Origin: Neomegalonema sp.
Lineage (GTDB): Bacteria; Pseudomonadota; Alphaproteobacteria; Rhodobacterales; Rhodobacteraceae
Length of the DNA: 64,000 nt
Direction of reading: 5' to 3'
Assembly: GCF_028688855.1 (NCBI RefSeq)
Contig: NZ_JAQTXI010000001.1
Coordinates: 204,001-268,000, forward strand
The notes beneath the pieces are model-generated. The model was given only the letters and a program-made list of their open reading frames with translations. It had not been told where the DNA came from and searched no databases. The position numbers were made by a program, and so were the translations under genes. This document shows positions 10,933-19,954 of the stretch, one piece after another (within the stretch, counting starts at the first letter, position 1; each line of letters starts with the position of its first letter).

Positions 10933-11625
10933 TCAGTCCTCGACGAGCTTGCCGCCGGACATGCGCAGCACGCGGTCCATGCGCGAGGCGAGATCCATGT
11001 TGTGCGTGGCGATCAGCGCCGCCAGACCCTGGCGTCGGGCGAGGCTGGTCAGCTCCTGAAACACCTTCTCCGAGGTCTCCGGGTCGAGATTGCCCGTGGG
11101 CTCGTCGGCCAGCAGCACGAGCGGCCGGTTGGCCACCGCGCGCGAGATGGCCACGCGCTGCTGTTCGCCGCCCGAGAGCTCGGCGGGGCGGTGATGCGCC
11201 CGCGCGGCCAGTCCCATGCGGTCGAGCAGATCCCGCGCCGTGGCCTCGGCCTCGGCCTTCGAGGCCCCCGCCAGACGCCGCGGAATGGCGACGTTCTCCA
11301 GGGCCGAGAACTCCGGGAGCAGGTGGTGGAACTGGTAGACGAAGCCGATGGCCACCCGCCGCAGCAGGGTCCGCCCCGCCTCGTCGAGCCTGCCGCAGCG
11401 TTTGCCCGCGATCCAGACCTCGCCGCGGTCGGGCGAGTCCAGCAGTCCGGCGATGTGCAGCAGGGTCGATTTCCCCGAGCCCGAAGGCCCCACCAGAGCG
11501 GTGAGCTCTCCGGGGGCCAGCCTCAGGCTGACGTCGCGCAGCACCGTCAGATGGCCCTGTCCGCCGCCCTCGCGATAACGCTTGCCGACGCCCTCCAGCC
11601 GCAGGGCCGATTTGCCGCTACTCAT
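10933..11625 (-). CDS. lolD: Lipoprotein-releasing ABC transporter ATPase LolD
   Basis: LolD powers extraction of outer-membrane lipoproteins from the inner membrane together with a LolC/E-type permease. The 230-residue ATPase has Walker [10 protein letters not shown], the LolD-like segment [20 protein letters not shown], the signature [14 protein letters not shown], and Walker [13 protein letters not shown]. Length is standard. Its start overlaps the end of lolC by 8 bases, so translation is probably coupled. MacB-type ATPases are the closest alternative; the adjoining permease decides for Lol. Confidence 0.95.
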   Translation of the reverse strand: MSSGKSALRLEGVGKRYREGGGQGHLTVLRDVSLRLAPGELTALVGPSGSGKSTLLHIAGLLDSPDRGEVWIAGKRCGRLDEAGRTLLRRVAIGFVYQFHHLLPEFSALENVAIPRRLAGASKAEAEATARDLLDRMGLAARAHHRPAELSGGEQQRVAISRAVANRPLVLLADEPTGNLDPETSEKVFQELTSLARRQGLAALIATHNMDLASRMDRVLRMSGGKLVED

Positions 11626-13510
11626 AGCGCAGGGCCTCCACCGGATCGAGCCGCGCCGCCCGCCGCGCCGGAAAGATCGTGGCGAGGAAGGAGACGCCCA
11701 GAGAGATGGCCGCCGTCGTCGCCACGTCGCTCCATTGCAGCCGCGAGGGCATGCGGCTGAGGAAGTAGATCTCGCCGGGGAAGAGCTTCGCCCCGAAGAT
11801 CCCTTCGAGGAAGGTCTGGATGTTGGGGATGTTCGGCGCGATCAGCACCCCCAGAGACACGCCCAGCAGCGTGCCCATCACGCCGATGCTCGCGCCGCAG
11901 ATGAAGAAGATGCGCAGGATCGCCCCCCGGCTCGCGCCGATGGTCCGCAGGATGGCCACGTCGCGCCCCTTCTCCTTGACCAGCATGATCAGCCCCGAGA
12001 CGATGTTGAAGGCCGCGATCAGGATGATCAGCGAGAGGATCAGCCGCATCACCCGCCGCTCGGTGTCGAGCGCCGAGATGTAGCCGCCGCTCTGGCTCTT
12101 CCAGCTCATGATGGTCATGGGCTCGCCGGCGGCGGCCTGGAGGGTGGGCTCCAGCCGCTCGATGTTCTGGGGATCCGAGCTGATGACCTCGATTCCGTCG
12201 ACGACGCCTTCCTTGTTGAAATAGATCTGCGCCTCCTCCAGCGGCATGTAGAGCAGCGCGGAGTCGAGTTCGGACATCCCGAGCTTGAACACATAGGCGA
12301 TGGGATAGGACTTGATCCGCGGCCTGACCCCCATGGGCGTCAGGTCTCCGTCCGGAGAGATCAGGGTGATGCGCTCGCCCACCCGCAGATTCAGCATCAG
12401 CGCCAGGCCCGAGCCGATGGCCACGCCCTGATCCTCGCGGAAGGCGGTCAGCGCGCCTTCGGCGGTTTCGGGATCGGCCACGGCCTTCATGCGCCGGAAA
12501 TCCTCCAGCCGCACGCCCCGCACCAGAGCGATGGAGTTGGCCGTGGATTGCGGATTGGAGGCCATGACCTGGCCATGGATCACCGGCGCGGCCTGGATCA
12601 CCCCCGGCGTCGAGGAGAGGCGCGCCGCGACGGCGTCGTAATTGGTGAAGGGCCGCCTCTGGATGGCGGTCTGTTGCGGCGCGAGGCTCACATGGGCGTT
12701 CACGCCGAGGATCTGGTTGACCATCTCGTGACGGAAGCCCGTCATCACCGCCATGACGACGATCAGCGCCGCCACGCCCAGCGCGATGCCCACCAGAGAC
12801 AGCCAGCTGATCGCCGAGATGAAGCCGTCCTTGCGCCGCGCCCGCAGATAGCGCAGGGCCACGTTCCATTCGAAGCCCGAAAAGGGGCGGGTGCGCGCGG
12901 TCCGGGTCTGGGGGGCGCGCTCGGTGAGGTCCAGGGCCTCTTCCTCCTCCTCCTCGTCCTCGGGGAAGACGGGCGGAGTTTCGGCTTTGGGCACGCGCAA
13001 GCGACGACGCTCCAGGGCGAAGGGTTCGGGTGGGGCGCCTTCTCCCTCGGCGGACGGAGCCGCAGGATCCGGAGACGCGGAGCGGCCCGTCTCGCCCCGG
13101 ATGTCGCTCCGGGCCTCGACGCCGTCGAAATCCGCGAAGGGATCAGGCCCGGCGGGGGCCTCGAAGCGGGTCCGGCGGGGAGTCTCCGGCGCGGAGGCCT
13201 CCGGCGCAGGCGGATCGAAGGCGGCGGGAGCAGAGGCCTCGGGCTGGGCCGGGGCGCTCTTGAAGGGCGTGCGGGTGCGCGGCGGATTGCCCGGCGGACC
13301 CAGCGGAGGCCCCGCCCGGCGCGGTTCGGGCGCCGGAGCCCCGCCCGGCGGACGCGGCCTGCCGTCGCGCTGGACCGGCGCAGGGGGAGCGGGCGGCTCG
13401 GCCGAGGACTCGGCGCGACGCCGGGCCTCCAGCTCGATCCGCTGGCGGGCGAGGCGATCCACAAGGGCCTCTCCGCGCTCGACGTCCTCGTTCTTGCGAC
13501 CCTCCGCCAC
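11618..13510 (-). CDS. lolC: LolC/E-type permease with a long disordered N-terminal extension
   Basis: Residues 210-630 are a complete LolC/LolE permease: an initial [20 protein letters not shown], a first helix near 228-250, a large periplasmic domain, and three C-terminal helices ending in [23 protein letters not shown]. The usual length is about 400-430 residues. Here residues 1-209 form an extra cytosolic part, rich in Pro, Ala, Glu and Arg, with a run of six Glu near 186-191. No internal start codon with a ribosome site exists between the extension and the first helix, and the extension has normal third-position GC, so it looks genuinely translated. It starts 15 bases after proS and overlaps lolD. 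Confidence 0.93.
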   Translation of the reverse strand: MAEGRKNEDVERGEALVDRLARQRIELEARRRAESSAEPPAPPAPVQRDGRPRPPGGAPAPEPRRAGPPLGPPGNPPRTRTPFKSAPAQPEASAPAAFDPPAPEASAPETPRRTRFEAPAGPDPFADFDGVEARSDIRGETGRSASPDPAAPSAEGEGAPPEPFALERRRLRVPKAETPPVFPEDEEEEEEALDLTERAPQTRTARTRPFSGFEWNVALRYLRARRKDGFISAISWLSLVGIALGVAALIVVMAVMTGFRHEMVNQILGVNAHVSLAPQQTAIQRRPFTNYDAVAARLSSTPGVIQAAPVIHGQVMASNPQSTANSIALVRGVRLEDFRRMKAVADPETAEGALTAFREDQGVAIGSGLALMLNLRVGERITLISPDGDLTPMGVRPRIKSYPIAYVFKLGMSELDSALLYMPLEEAQIYFNKEGVVDGIEVISSDPQNIERLEPTLQAAAGEPMTIMSWKSQSGGYISALDTERRVMRLILSLIILIAAFNIVSGLIMLVKEKGRDVAILRTIGASRGAILRIFFICGASIGVMGTLLGVSLGVLIAPNIPNIQTFLEGIFGAKLFPGEIYFLSRMPSRLQWSDVATTAAISLGVSFLATIFPARRAARLDPVEALRYE

Positions 13511-13525
13511 CCTGCGCCCTCCGGC

Positions 13526-14863
13526 TCAGAGGCCGCGCGTCGCGGCGACGAGCTTCGCCACGGCCGCTTCGGGGGTCAGTTCTTCGGTCGCGCCGTCCTT
13601 GCGGCGGCGCAGCTCGACCTGTCCCGAGGCGAGGCCGCGCGGCCCCACCGTCAGACGCCAGGGCAGGCCGATGAGGTCCATGGCGGCGAACTTGCCGCCC
13701 GCCCGCTCGTCGCGGTCGTCGTAGAGGACTTCGACTCCGGCGGCGGTCAGCTCCGCGTAGAGCTTTCCGGCGGCGGCGTCGACGGCGGCGTCCCCCTGCT
13801 TGAGGTTCACGAGCGCCACATGGAAGGGCGCGGCGGCCTCGGGCCAGATGATCCCGTTCTCGTCGTGGCTCGCCTCGATGATCGCGCCGAGCAGCCGCGA
13901 GACGCCCACGCCGTAGGATCCCATCTCCAGCGTGACGGGCTGGCCGTCGGGGCCGATGGCCGTCGCCTTGAGGGGCTCGGAATATTTGGTCCCGAAGTAG
14001 AAGATGTGCCCGACCTCGACGCCGCGCGCCGAGACCTGACGTCCGGCGGGGGTTTCGGCCCAGATCGCGGGATCATGGGTTTCGTCGGTGCGGGCGTAGG
14101 CGCTGGTGAAGCTCTCAAAGATGGCCTCGACGGAGGCGGGGTCCTCGTAATCCACCTCGACGGAGGACCAGTCCTTCGCCAGAAGCTGGCTGTCCACGAA
14201 GACCTGAGATTCGCCCGTCTCGGCGAGGATGAGGAATTCGTGGCTGAGGTCGCCGCCGATGGGGCCGGTGTCGGCCTTCATGGGCACGGCGGTCAGGCCG
14301 AGCCGGGCGAAGGTCTTCAGGTAGCTCACGAACATCTTCTGATAGGAGAGCCGCGCGCCTTCGGCCGTGAGGTCGAAGGAATAGGCGTCCTTCATGAGGA
14401 ATTCGCGCCCGCGCATCACGCCGAAGCGGGGGCGCGTCTCGTCGCGGAACTTCCACTGGATGTGATAGAGGTTGCGCGGCAGGTCGCGCCAGCTCTTGAC
14501 CGCGTCGCGGACGAGCAGCGTGATCATCTCCTCGTTGGTCGGGCCGTAGAGCATTTCGCGCTCATGGCGGTCCTTGATGCGCAGCATCTCGGGGCCATAG
14601 GCGTCGTAGCGTCCGGATTCGCGCCAGATCTCCGCCGGCTGGATCGTCGGCATGAGCAGCGGGATGGCGCCGGCGCGCTGCTGCTCCTCATGGACGATGC
14701 GCTCCACCTTCTGCAGGGCCCGGTAGCCGAAGGGCAGCCAAGAATAGATTCCGGCGCTTGACTGCCGGATCATCCCCGCGCGCAGCATCAGCCGATGCGA
14801 GACGATCTGCGCCTCGGCGGGGGTCTCCTTGAGCAGGGGCAGGACATATCGCGTCAAACGCAT
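13526..14863 (-). CDS. proS: Prolyl-tRNA synthetase (short alphaproteobacterial type)
   Basis: ProS charges tRNA-Pro. The chosen start [20 protein letters not shown] gives 445 residues; an in-frame extension of 65 codons upstream is arginine-rich and unlike the family. The protein has the class II motifs: [17 protein letters not shown] near residue 28, motif 2 around [17 protein letters not shown], and motif 3 [14 protein letters not shown]. The large editing insertion of E. coli-type ProS is absent, as is usual in Alphaproteobacteria. The anticodon-binding domain ends near [13 protein letters not shown]. It heads a proS-lolC-lolD operon. Confidence 0.96.
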   Translation of the reverse strand: MRLTRYVLPLLKETPAEAQIVSHRLMLRAGMIRQSSAGIYSWLPFGYRALQKVERIVHEEQQRAGAIPLLMPTIQPAEIWRESGRYDAYGPEMLRIKDRHEREMLYGPTNEEMITLLVRDAVKSWRDLPRNLYHIQWKFRDETRPRFGVMRGREFLMKDAYSFDLTAEGARLSYQKMFVSYLKTFARLGLTAVPMKADTGPIGGDLSHEFLILAETGESQVFVDSQLLAKDWSSVEVDYEDPASVEAIFESFTSAYARTDETHDPAIWAETPAGRQVSARGVEVGHIFYFGTKYSEPLKATAIGPDGQPVTLEMGSYGVGVSRLLGAIIEASHDENGIIWPEAAAPFHVALVNLKQGDAAVDAAAGKLYAELTAAGVEVLYDDRDERAGGKFAAMDLIGLPWRLTVGPRGLASGQVELRRRKDGATEELTPEAAVAKLVAATRGL

Positions 14864-15098
14864 GATGGGGAGCCAATCTGAGTCTCGATTTGCGAACAAA
14901 GCCCTGATGCGGCCGGGCTTTCCTCCGCGAGGGGCGCTTCGTTCTAAAGCCGTTTGGCGTCCGCTGGAAGCTCTTTTCCGACCAGCTTTCCTTCCGCGCG
15001 CCGGAGAGAGGCCCGGAGGGCCCGGAAGGGGGGCGCTCATTATTTTGCGCTGCAGCATTGATTTTGCAAGAAATATTGCGCACCCCGCAGAAATTCGC

Positions 15099-15125
15099 GT
15101 GACAGGCCGGGCGCAGGGCTATAAG
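15099..15125 (+). promoter_or_regulatory. Promoter of the putative small RNA
   Basis: GTGACA (15099-15104) and TATAAG (15120-15125) are separated by 15 bases. The spacer is short, but the same TATAAG -10 box occurs before rpmI and tRNA-Asn. No ORF with a ribosome site follows; the transcript would end at the terminator at 15207-15233. Confidence 0.55.
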
Positions 15126-15131
15126 GTCCCC

Positions 15132-15233
15132 CCTACAGAAGGCCACAGGCCCGGTCTGGGGAGGACCAGTCTTCAAAAATATCAAAAAGATGAAACCACA
15201 AAAACGAACGCCCTCTCCGGAGGGCGTTTTTTT
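15132..15233 (+). ncRNA. Putative standalone small RNA, about 100 nt
   Basis: Between a TATAAG -10 box and a strong intrinsic terminator lies a segment with no ORF but strong secondary structure. A long stem pairs GGTCCCCCC (from 15126) with GGGGAGGACC (ending about 15168), with one bulged A and an internal GGCC/GGCC hairpin. An A-rich single-stranded linker (CTTCAAAAATATCAAAAAG) follows, then the terminator. This 5' stem, A-rich linker, U-tail layout is common among Hfq-dependent small RNAs. It lacks the conserved SRP RNA core and is too short for 6S RNA. It lies between the minus-strand genes proS and ppx and is transcribed against them, so it is not a leader of either. The exact 5' end is uncertain by several bases. 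Confidence 0.55.
15207..15233 (+). terminator. Strong intrinsic terminator of the putative small RNA
   Basis: Stem CGCCCTC (15209-15215) with GAGGGCG (15220-15226), TCCG loop, extended by an AA/TT pair and followed by TTTTTTT up to 15233. Confidence 0.85.
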
Positions 15234-15258
15234 ATGCGTTTTTCGCCGAAGCGTGACG

Positions 15259-15289
15259 AAAAAACGCCCCCTGTCTTGCGAAGGGGGCG
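15259..15289 (-). terminator. Intrinsic terminator of ppx
   Basis: On the minus strand CGCCCCC and GGGGGCG (15283-15289 and 15265-15271) form a stem followed by six T (15259-15264). It lies about 110 bases downstream of the ppx stop codon. Confidence 0.8.
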
Positions 15290-15398
15290 CCAAGGGAATG
15301 CACGCAAACGAACGTCCGGCCGGAGGGATGAAAGGGTAGAGAAATTCGGGACCAGGACGCTTAACCTTCCAGCAAGTTTCGCGCCAGATTCGCCGCGC

Positions 15399-16913
15399 TC
15401 AGGATTCGAAGATTTCGAGGAAGGCCTTGCGCCGGAAGGCCGAGGCGAGCGTGGACAGCCTTTTCTCCACCGCCTCGCCCCGCAGCCCCGCGCAGGACGG
15501 ATGAAGGCGCAGCCTCAGCCGCTCGCCGTCCGGATGCAGGTCCACCGGGCAGAGGGGCAGCACGCCCGGCGTCGAGGCCGCCAGAACCGCTCCGAGCCGC
15601 ATCCCCTTGCCGAGCGTCTCGGCCTCGGCGGCGGCCTCCGGCGAGAGCAGGCCCCGCAGCATGGCCAGACGCCCGTTGCCTCCCTTGTGACGATGCAGCA
15701 GCGTCAGGGTGAGGAAGGCGCGCTCCTGATGCGAGGCGCCGTTGACGTCGGGACGGGTCATCAGCTCGAAGCAGGCCTCGGCGCGATAATCCGGATGGGC
15801 CCGCCAGGCCGTGTCGCTGAGCCGCGACGCCGCCCGCAGAAGCCGCGGCGACAAGGCGGGATAGAGCGGCGCCAGCCAGTCGCCGAGCTCGTCGCCGAAG
15901 CCGGGAAAACGCGCGGTCTCGCGCTCGATGGCGGCGGCGGCCTCCAGAAGCGGATCGCGGCGGCGCTCCTCCTCGGAGAGGGTCTCGAAGAGCAGCCCCT
16001 CGCGCAGGCCCGTCGCCGAGACCCGCAGCCGCGCAGGCTGGCCGAGGACGATCAGCCGGCTCAGCACCCGCGCCGCGAAAGGCACGGTCGCCAGCCGCGT
16101 CGAGGAACTGTCCACCATGGGCTTGAGCGCGGCGGGCGCCTGCCGGGCGGCCCAGAGCGCGGTGTCGAGCGCCTGCTCCGGCGACATGTCGTATTCATGC
16201 AGGACGTGCAGCGGATAGGCGCGGCGCGTCATGTCGATCCGGGCGAGGGCCCGCCAGGCGCCCCCCACGCAATAGATGGTCTTGCCGGAGATCTGGGGCA
16301 GCTGCGGAGCGGTCCGGAGCCGCTCGTCGATCCAGTCGTCGAGGGCGGCGGGCTTGAGCTTCAGCGCCTCCAGGCGCAGGGGTCCGAGCGGGCCGGTCCA
16401 GCCCTCGCCGACCCCTCCGCCGCCGATGGCGATCAGCTCCAGCGAGGCGCCGCCGAGGTCCGCCGCCACGCCTTCGGCGTCGGGCGCGCCCATCAGCACC
16501 CCGAGCGCCGAGAGCCGGCCCTCCTCGGGACCGCTGACGATGCGCGGGACGAGGCCGGTTTCGGCCTCCATGCGGGCGGCGAACTCCCGGCCGTCGGAGG
16601 CGTCGCGCACGGCGGCGGTGGCCGCGACGGTCGGGTTCTCGACGCCCATGGCCCGCGCGATGGAGGCGAAGCGCCGCAGGTTGACCAGCGCCGATTCCTT
16701 GCCTTCCGGATTCAGGACGCCGGTCTCCTGGAGGCCGCGCCCGAGGCCGCAGAGCACCTTTTCATTGAACATGTAGGCGGGGCTGCGCGTCGAACCGGCG
16801 AAGACCACCAGCCGGATGGAGTTGGAGCCGATGTCGATCACGCCGAAGGGGCGTTCGGAGGGATTCCGGGAATCTTCTCGGGAGAGGGGTGGGGCGGCGT
16901 CGGTCGGCGTCAT
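15399..16913 (-). CDS. ppx: Exopolyphosphatase / pppGpp phosphatase family protein
   Basis: Ppx/GppA proteins hydrolyse polyphosphate or guanosine pentaphosphate. The 504-residue form starting MTPTDAAPPLSRED follows GGGGAG at good spacing; an ATG 13 codons earlier has none. The actin-like ATPase fold is visible: phosphate-1 motif VIDIGSNSIRLVVF, the connecting TAAVRDASDG segment, and phosphate-2 VAADLGGASLELI. A C-terminal all-helical HD-like region follows (SRLSDTAWRAHPDYRAE). Sequence alone cannot tell Ppx from GppA. It is transcribed toward a terminator at 15259-15289. Upstream on the same strand is hsp20, which has its own terminator, so ppx is probably a single-gene unit. Confidence 0.9.
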   Translation of the reverse strand: MTPTDAAPPLSREDSRNPSERPFGVIDIGSNSIRLVVFAGSTRSPAYMFNEKVLCGLGRGLQETGVLNPEGKESALVNLRRFASIARAMGVENPTVAATAAVRDASDGREFAARMEAETGLVPRIVSGPEEGRLSALGVLMGAPDAEGVAADLGGASLELIAIGGGGVGEGWTGPLGPLRLEALKLKPAALDDWIDERLRTAPQLPQISGKTIYCVGGAWRALARIDMTRRAYPLHVLHEYDMSPEQALDTALWAARQAPAALKPMVDSSSTRLATVPFAARVLSRLIVLGQPARLRVSATGLREGLLFETLSEEERRRDPLLEAAAAIERETARFPGFGDELGDWLAPLYPALSPRLLRAASRLSDTAWRAHPDYRAEACFELMTRPDVNGASHQERAFLTLTLLHRHKGGNGRLAMLRGLLSPEAAAEAETLGKGMRLGAVLAASTPGVLPLCPVDLHPDGERLRLRLHPSCAGLRGEAVEKRLSTLASAFRRKAFLEIFES

Positions 16914-17043
16914 GATGGCTCCCCTTCTGCGGACGCTCCGGAGCGCCTCCACGCCTTTCGACGAGGCCGCGCTCCAGCGCCGGATAAGCGCAGAGGCGGG
17001 GGGCGGTCAAGCGCGGAGGAGGAAGGACGCAGGCGGAGGACGC

Positions 17044-17079
17044 AAAAAGCGCCCCGGAACGCGGAAGGCTCCGGGGCGC
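17044..17079 (-). terminator. Intrinsic terminator of hsp20
   Basis: On the minus strand GCGCCCCGGA (17070-17079) pairs perfectly with TCCGGGGCGC (17049-17058) and is followed by TTTTT (17044-17048), about 80 bases past the hsp20 stop. Confidence 0.85.
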
Positions 17080-17157
17080 AGGCGCGGTTTCGGGTCGGGG
17101 AAGGCGGAGGAGCCGGGCGCGGAGAAGTCCGGATCCCCCGTCATGAGGGAGAGAAGG

Positions 17158-17661
17158 TCAGGCGGCCTGATCCTCCGGCGCGGTCCCGACGGTCGGGGCG
17201 GCGGAGGTCGGGGAGCCAAGGGACGCGATCCGGATGCGGCGGGGCTTCAGGGCCTCGGGCACCTCGCGCACGAGGTCCACGTGCAGAAGGCCGTTCTCCA
17301 GCGAGGCGTCGGTGGCGCGCACATGGTCGGCGAGCTGGAAACGGCGCTCGAAGCCGCGCTTGGCGATGCCGCGGTGCAGATAGACCGTCTTCGGCGTCTC
17401 GCCTTCGGCGCCCTCGGCGGGGCGGGCCCGGGTCGCGGAGATCACGAGCGCGTTCTCGCGGCTCTCGATGGCGATCTCGTCTCCGGTGAATCCGGCCACC
17501 GCGATGGTGATCCGGTAGGAGGCTTCGCCGGTCTTCTCGATGTCGTAGGGGGGATAGGTCTGCGGCTCCGAGGCGTCGGTCAGCAGATTGTCGAGCAGCG
17601 AGGCCACGCGGTCGAAGCCGACGGTGGAGCGGTGCAGCGGAGCGAAATCAAGCGTGCGCAT
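17158..17661 (-). CDS. Small heat shock protein, Hsp20/IbpA type
   Basis: The 167-residue small heat-shock protein holds unfolding proteins for refolding by DnaK/ClpB. The N-terminus MRTLDFAPLHRSTVGFDRV and YPPYDIEKTGEASYRITIAVAGF are IbpA-like. The alpha-crystallin domain runs from about residue 38 to 140 and includes HRGIAKRGFERRFQLADHV and SLENGLLHVDLVREVPEALKPRRI. The C-terminal Ile-X-Ile-type anchor is present as IRIASL. The 25-residue tail is Ala/Thr/Pro-rich. The 5' leader folds into a ROSE-type RNA thermometer that covers the ribosome site (separate entry), so production should rise on heating. An intrinsic terminator follows the gene. Confidence 0.95.
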   Translation of the reverse strand: MRTLDFAPLHRSTVGFDRVASLLDNLLTDASEPQTYPPYDIEKTGEASYRITIAVAGFTGDEIAIESRENALVISATRARPAEGAEGETPKTVYLHRGIAKRGFERRFQLADHVRATDASLENGLLHVDLVREVPEALKPRRIRIASLGSPTSAAPTVGTAPEDQAA

Positions 17662-17758
17662 GAATCATACCCTTCATCAAGCGATATGGTCGTGTCGGGG
17701 CCCCTCCGGTTGCGGACGGGGCCGGGTCGTCTCGCCGGACCCTGCAGGAGGCGTCCGG
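17662..17758 (-). promoter_or_regulatory. ROSE-type RNA thermometer in the hsp20 leader
   Basis: The last leader hairpin (17666-17688, minus strand) pairs CAUAUC-(G)-CUU with AAGGGUAUG around a GAUG tetraloop. The Shine-Dalgarno AAGGG, 8 bases before the ATG, is therefore buried. The 5' strand contains UCGCU with an unpaired G opposite the SD, the hallmark U(U/C)GCU of ROSE elements that repress alphaproteobacterial small heat-shock genes. Two further hairpins lie upstream as in ROSE leaders: GGCCCC/GGGGCC with inner TCCG/CGGA (17699-17723) and CCGGAC/GTCCGG (17735-17758). The link to hsp20 and the bulged G make the assignment strong; melting behaviour is inferred from the family. Confidence 0.85.
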
Positions 17759-17915
17759 TGAGGATGGATTTAGGAGAGCCCCGCGCCTTGTGAAGAGGCG
17801 CCTCCCGATTTTTCCCCGCGCCCGGAGAAACTCCGGAAAGAGGCGGATCCTTCAACCTTCTCCTAAGGTCCGCGCGTCTAGCCTCCTGCGCTCGGCCCTC
17901 TGCGGTTGGGGAGGA

Positions 17916-18641
17916 ATGGACAAGGGAGACCGCGTGCGCGATCCGGCCTGGAAGCTCTGTTTCGCCTTCGTCGTGTTCCTCGGGACGGGGATCGCCGCCG
18001 ACCGCTGGCTGGAGCGCGGACGCGCGGACACGCTCCGCGTCATGCGCGAGGCGCCCCCGCGCGACGACCCGCGTCGGCTGCGCTGGCTGGAGGCGGGCGC
18101 GGCGGCGGGCCACCCCCGGTCGATGATCCACCTCGCCTTCATGCACGAATGGGGATGGGGCGGACTCGAGCGGAACCAGGCCCTCGCCTGGTTCTGGACG
18201 CGCAAGGCCGCCGAAACGGGAGACCGCATGGCGATGCGGATCTTCGGCGAACAGCTCATGTGGGGAGAGCCCGAAGGCTCGCCGAGGGCGCGCGAAGGGC
18301 TCGTCTGGGTCGAGAGATCCGCCGCGGCCGGGAATCCGCTGGCCTTCCTGACGCTCGGGCGGCTCTCGGAGAGGGGCGCCCAGGGCAGGCCCCGCGACTG
18401 GGCCGAAGCCGCCCGGCTCTACGCGGTCGCGCAGGATTTCGTCGAGCCCCTGACGGCCCTCGCCGCCCTTTACGAAGAAGGCGGGCCGGGTCTGCCGCGC
18501 GATCCGGCGAAGGCTCTGGCGCTCTACGAGAGGGCCGCGCAGATGGGTCCGAAGCGCCGCGCCTCCTCGCCGCAGGAGGCCCGGGCGGCGCTGAGCCGCG
18601 CGCAGGAGCGCGCCGAGGCCCTGCGCGCCGCCGCTCCGTGA
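17916..18641 (+). CDS. Sel1-repeat protein with an N-terminal membrane anchor
   Basis: The 241-residue protein begins MDKGDRVRDPAWKL directly after a GGGGAGGA ribosome site; the frame extends 42 codons further up, but that part lacks one. A hydrophobic stretch at about residues 15-31 (FAFVVFLGTGIAA) suggests a membrane anchor or uncleaved signal. Four to five Sel1-like helical repeats follow, seen as G-X-P-X-A-X-X-X-L-A/G-X-X-X-E-X-G patterns (GHPRSMIHLAFMHEWGWGG, GNPLAFLTLGRLSERGAQG, VEPLTALAALYEEG, KALALYERAAQMG). Sel1 proteins mediate protein-protein contacts; the partner is unknown. ctaA follows after 128 bases. Confidence 0.8.
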   Translation: MDKGDRVRDPAWKLCFAFVVFLGTGIAADRWLERGRADTLRVMREAPPRDDPRRLRWLEAGAAAGHPRSMIHLAFMHEWGWGGLERNQALAWFWTRKAAETGDRMAMRIFGEQLMWGEPEGSPRAREGLVWVERSAAAGNPLAFLTLGRLSERGAQGRPRDWAEAARLYAVAQDFVEPLTALAALYEEGGPGLPRDPAKALALYERAAQMGPKRRASSPQEARAALSRAQERAEALRAAAP

Positions 18642-18769
18642 AGCCTCGTCCTTCCGTCCGCGACCTTCTCGGCGACCTCTCCGCGACTTCGCGTCCCGGC
18701 CTCTCCTCTCGCGCCCCGCGCCGAAATCCCTTAAGGACTCCAGCCGGGAACAGCGCAAGGAGAGGCGAG

Positions 18770-19921
18770 ATGTCGCGTCTGGTGTTCGAAGAGGTGGCCC
18801 CCGAAGAGGAGGTCCGCCGTCGCGCGGCCGAGGCTCCGCGCCCCGGCGAAGCGGACCGGATCAGGGCGCGTCAGCGTCGGGCCGTGGCGATCTGGCTGTT
18901 CGTCATGGCGGCTCTGGTGGCGCTGGTCGCAGCGGTGGGCGCGGCCACGCGTCTGGCGGAGGCGGGGCTCTCCATCGTGGAGTGGGCGCCGATCAAGGGG
19001 ATCCTGCCGCCCTTCTCCGAAGCCGCCTGGCTCGCGGAGTTCGAGAAATACAAGCTGATCCCCCAGTTCACCGAATCCGACCAGATGATGACCCTCGCCG
19101 AGTTCAAGGGAATCTACTGGTGGGAATGGGCGCATCGGCTGGTCGGGCGGCTGCTGGGCGTGGTCTTCTTCATTCCCTTCGTCTTCTTCGCCGTGAAGAA
19201 GTGGATTCCGGCGGGCTACATGGGCCGCATCCTGCTCTTCGGGGCTTTGGGCGCCTTTCAGGGCGTGCTCGGCTGGTGGATGGTCTCCTCGGGGCTGGAG
19301 GGCTCGGACCGGGTGCGGGTCGCGCCCTATCGGCTGATGGCGCATCTGGGGCTGGCGGCTCTGCTCTTCATGTTCATGCTCTGGACGGCCCTCAGCCTGC
19401 TGCGGCCCGCCCATGAGCTGCTCGCCGCGCGGCGGGGGCGCTCGAAGGGGCTGATGGCCTTCGCCGGCGCCACCCTGACGCTGCTGTCCCTTCAGGTTCT
19501 GGCGGGAGCTCTGGTGGCGGGGCTTCAGGCGGGCTGGCAATATTCCGACTGGCCGATGATGGGCGGGAGCTTCTTCCCGGCCGAGGGCGCTTCGATCTCG
19601 CCCTTCTGGCGCAATTTCTTCGAGGACGCCGCGACCACGCAATTTTTGCATAGAATGCTGGCTTATTGCTTTATAGGTATGGCGGTCGTGTTCTGGATGC
19701 GGGCGCGCCGCGCGGGCCACGCCGAGATTCGTCGTCGGGCGAACTGGGTTCTGGGCCTGACGCTGACTCAGGTTCTGATCGGCGTGACGATCCTGACTCA
19801 TGGAATGCCCTTCTGGCTCTCCGTGGGACATCAGGTCTTCGCCTTCGCGCTGATGGGCGCCTTCGTCTGGGCCAAACATGAAGTCGCCTATCCGCGCGAG
19901 GAAAAGATCGCGCGCGCCTGA
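18770..19921 (+). CDS. ctaA: Heme A synthase (Cox15/CtaA family)
   Basis: CtaA oxidises the C8 methyl of heme O to make heme A for aa3-type cytochrome oxidase. The 383-residue protein has about eight membrane helices and the four conserved His of the two four-helix bundles: EWAHRLVGR, MAHLGLAAL, FLHRMLAY and VGHQVFAFAL. The EFKGIYWWEWAHR and GGSFFPAEG segments are typical of the alphaproteobacterial and mitochondrial Cox15 branch; the Cys pair of the Bacillus branch is absent. The ATG follows AAGGAGAGGCGAG. It implies aerobic respiration with an aa3 oxidase; the oxidase genes are not in this window. Confidence 0.95.
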   Translation: MSRLVFEEVAPEEEVRRRAAEAPRPGEADRIRARQRRAVAIWLFVMAALVALVAAVGAATRLAEAGLSIVEWAPIKGILPPFSEAAWLAEFEKYKLIPQFTESDQMMTLAEFKGIYWWEWAHRLVGRLLGVVFFIPFVFFAVKKWIPAGYMGRILLFGALGAFQGVLGWWMVSSGLEGSDRVRVAPYRLMAHLGLAALLFMFMLWTALSLLRPAHELLAARRGRSKGLMAFAGATLTLLSLQVLAGALVAGLQAGWQYSDWPMMGGSFFPAEGASISPFWRNFFEDAATTQFLHRMLAYCFIGMAVVFWMRARRAGHAEIRRRANWVLGLTLTQVLIGVTILTHGMPFWLSVGHQVFAFALMGAFVWAKHEVAYPREEKIARA

Positions 19922-19954
19922 GCCCCTGACTGACGCTGAGGAGAATTTGCTCGA

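Noticed and set aside
11582..14761. 1059-codon open frame on the plus strand
   Set aside because: It overlies proS, lolC and lolD in antisense; composition is the His/Asp/Arg-rich shadow typical of GC-rich genes.
14864..15058. Upstream extension of proS by 65 codons
   Set aside because: Arginine-rich and outside family homology; MRLTRYVLP is the standard start.
15126..15233. SRP RNA or 6S RNA
   Set aside because: Lacks the conserved SRP core (GGAAGGAAGCAG-type) and is too short for 6S.
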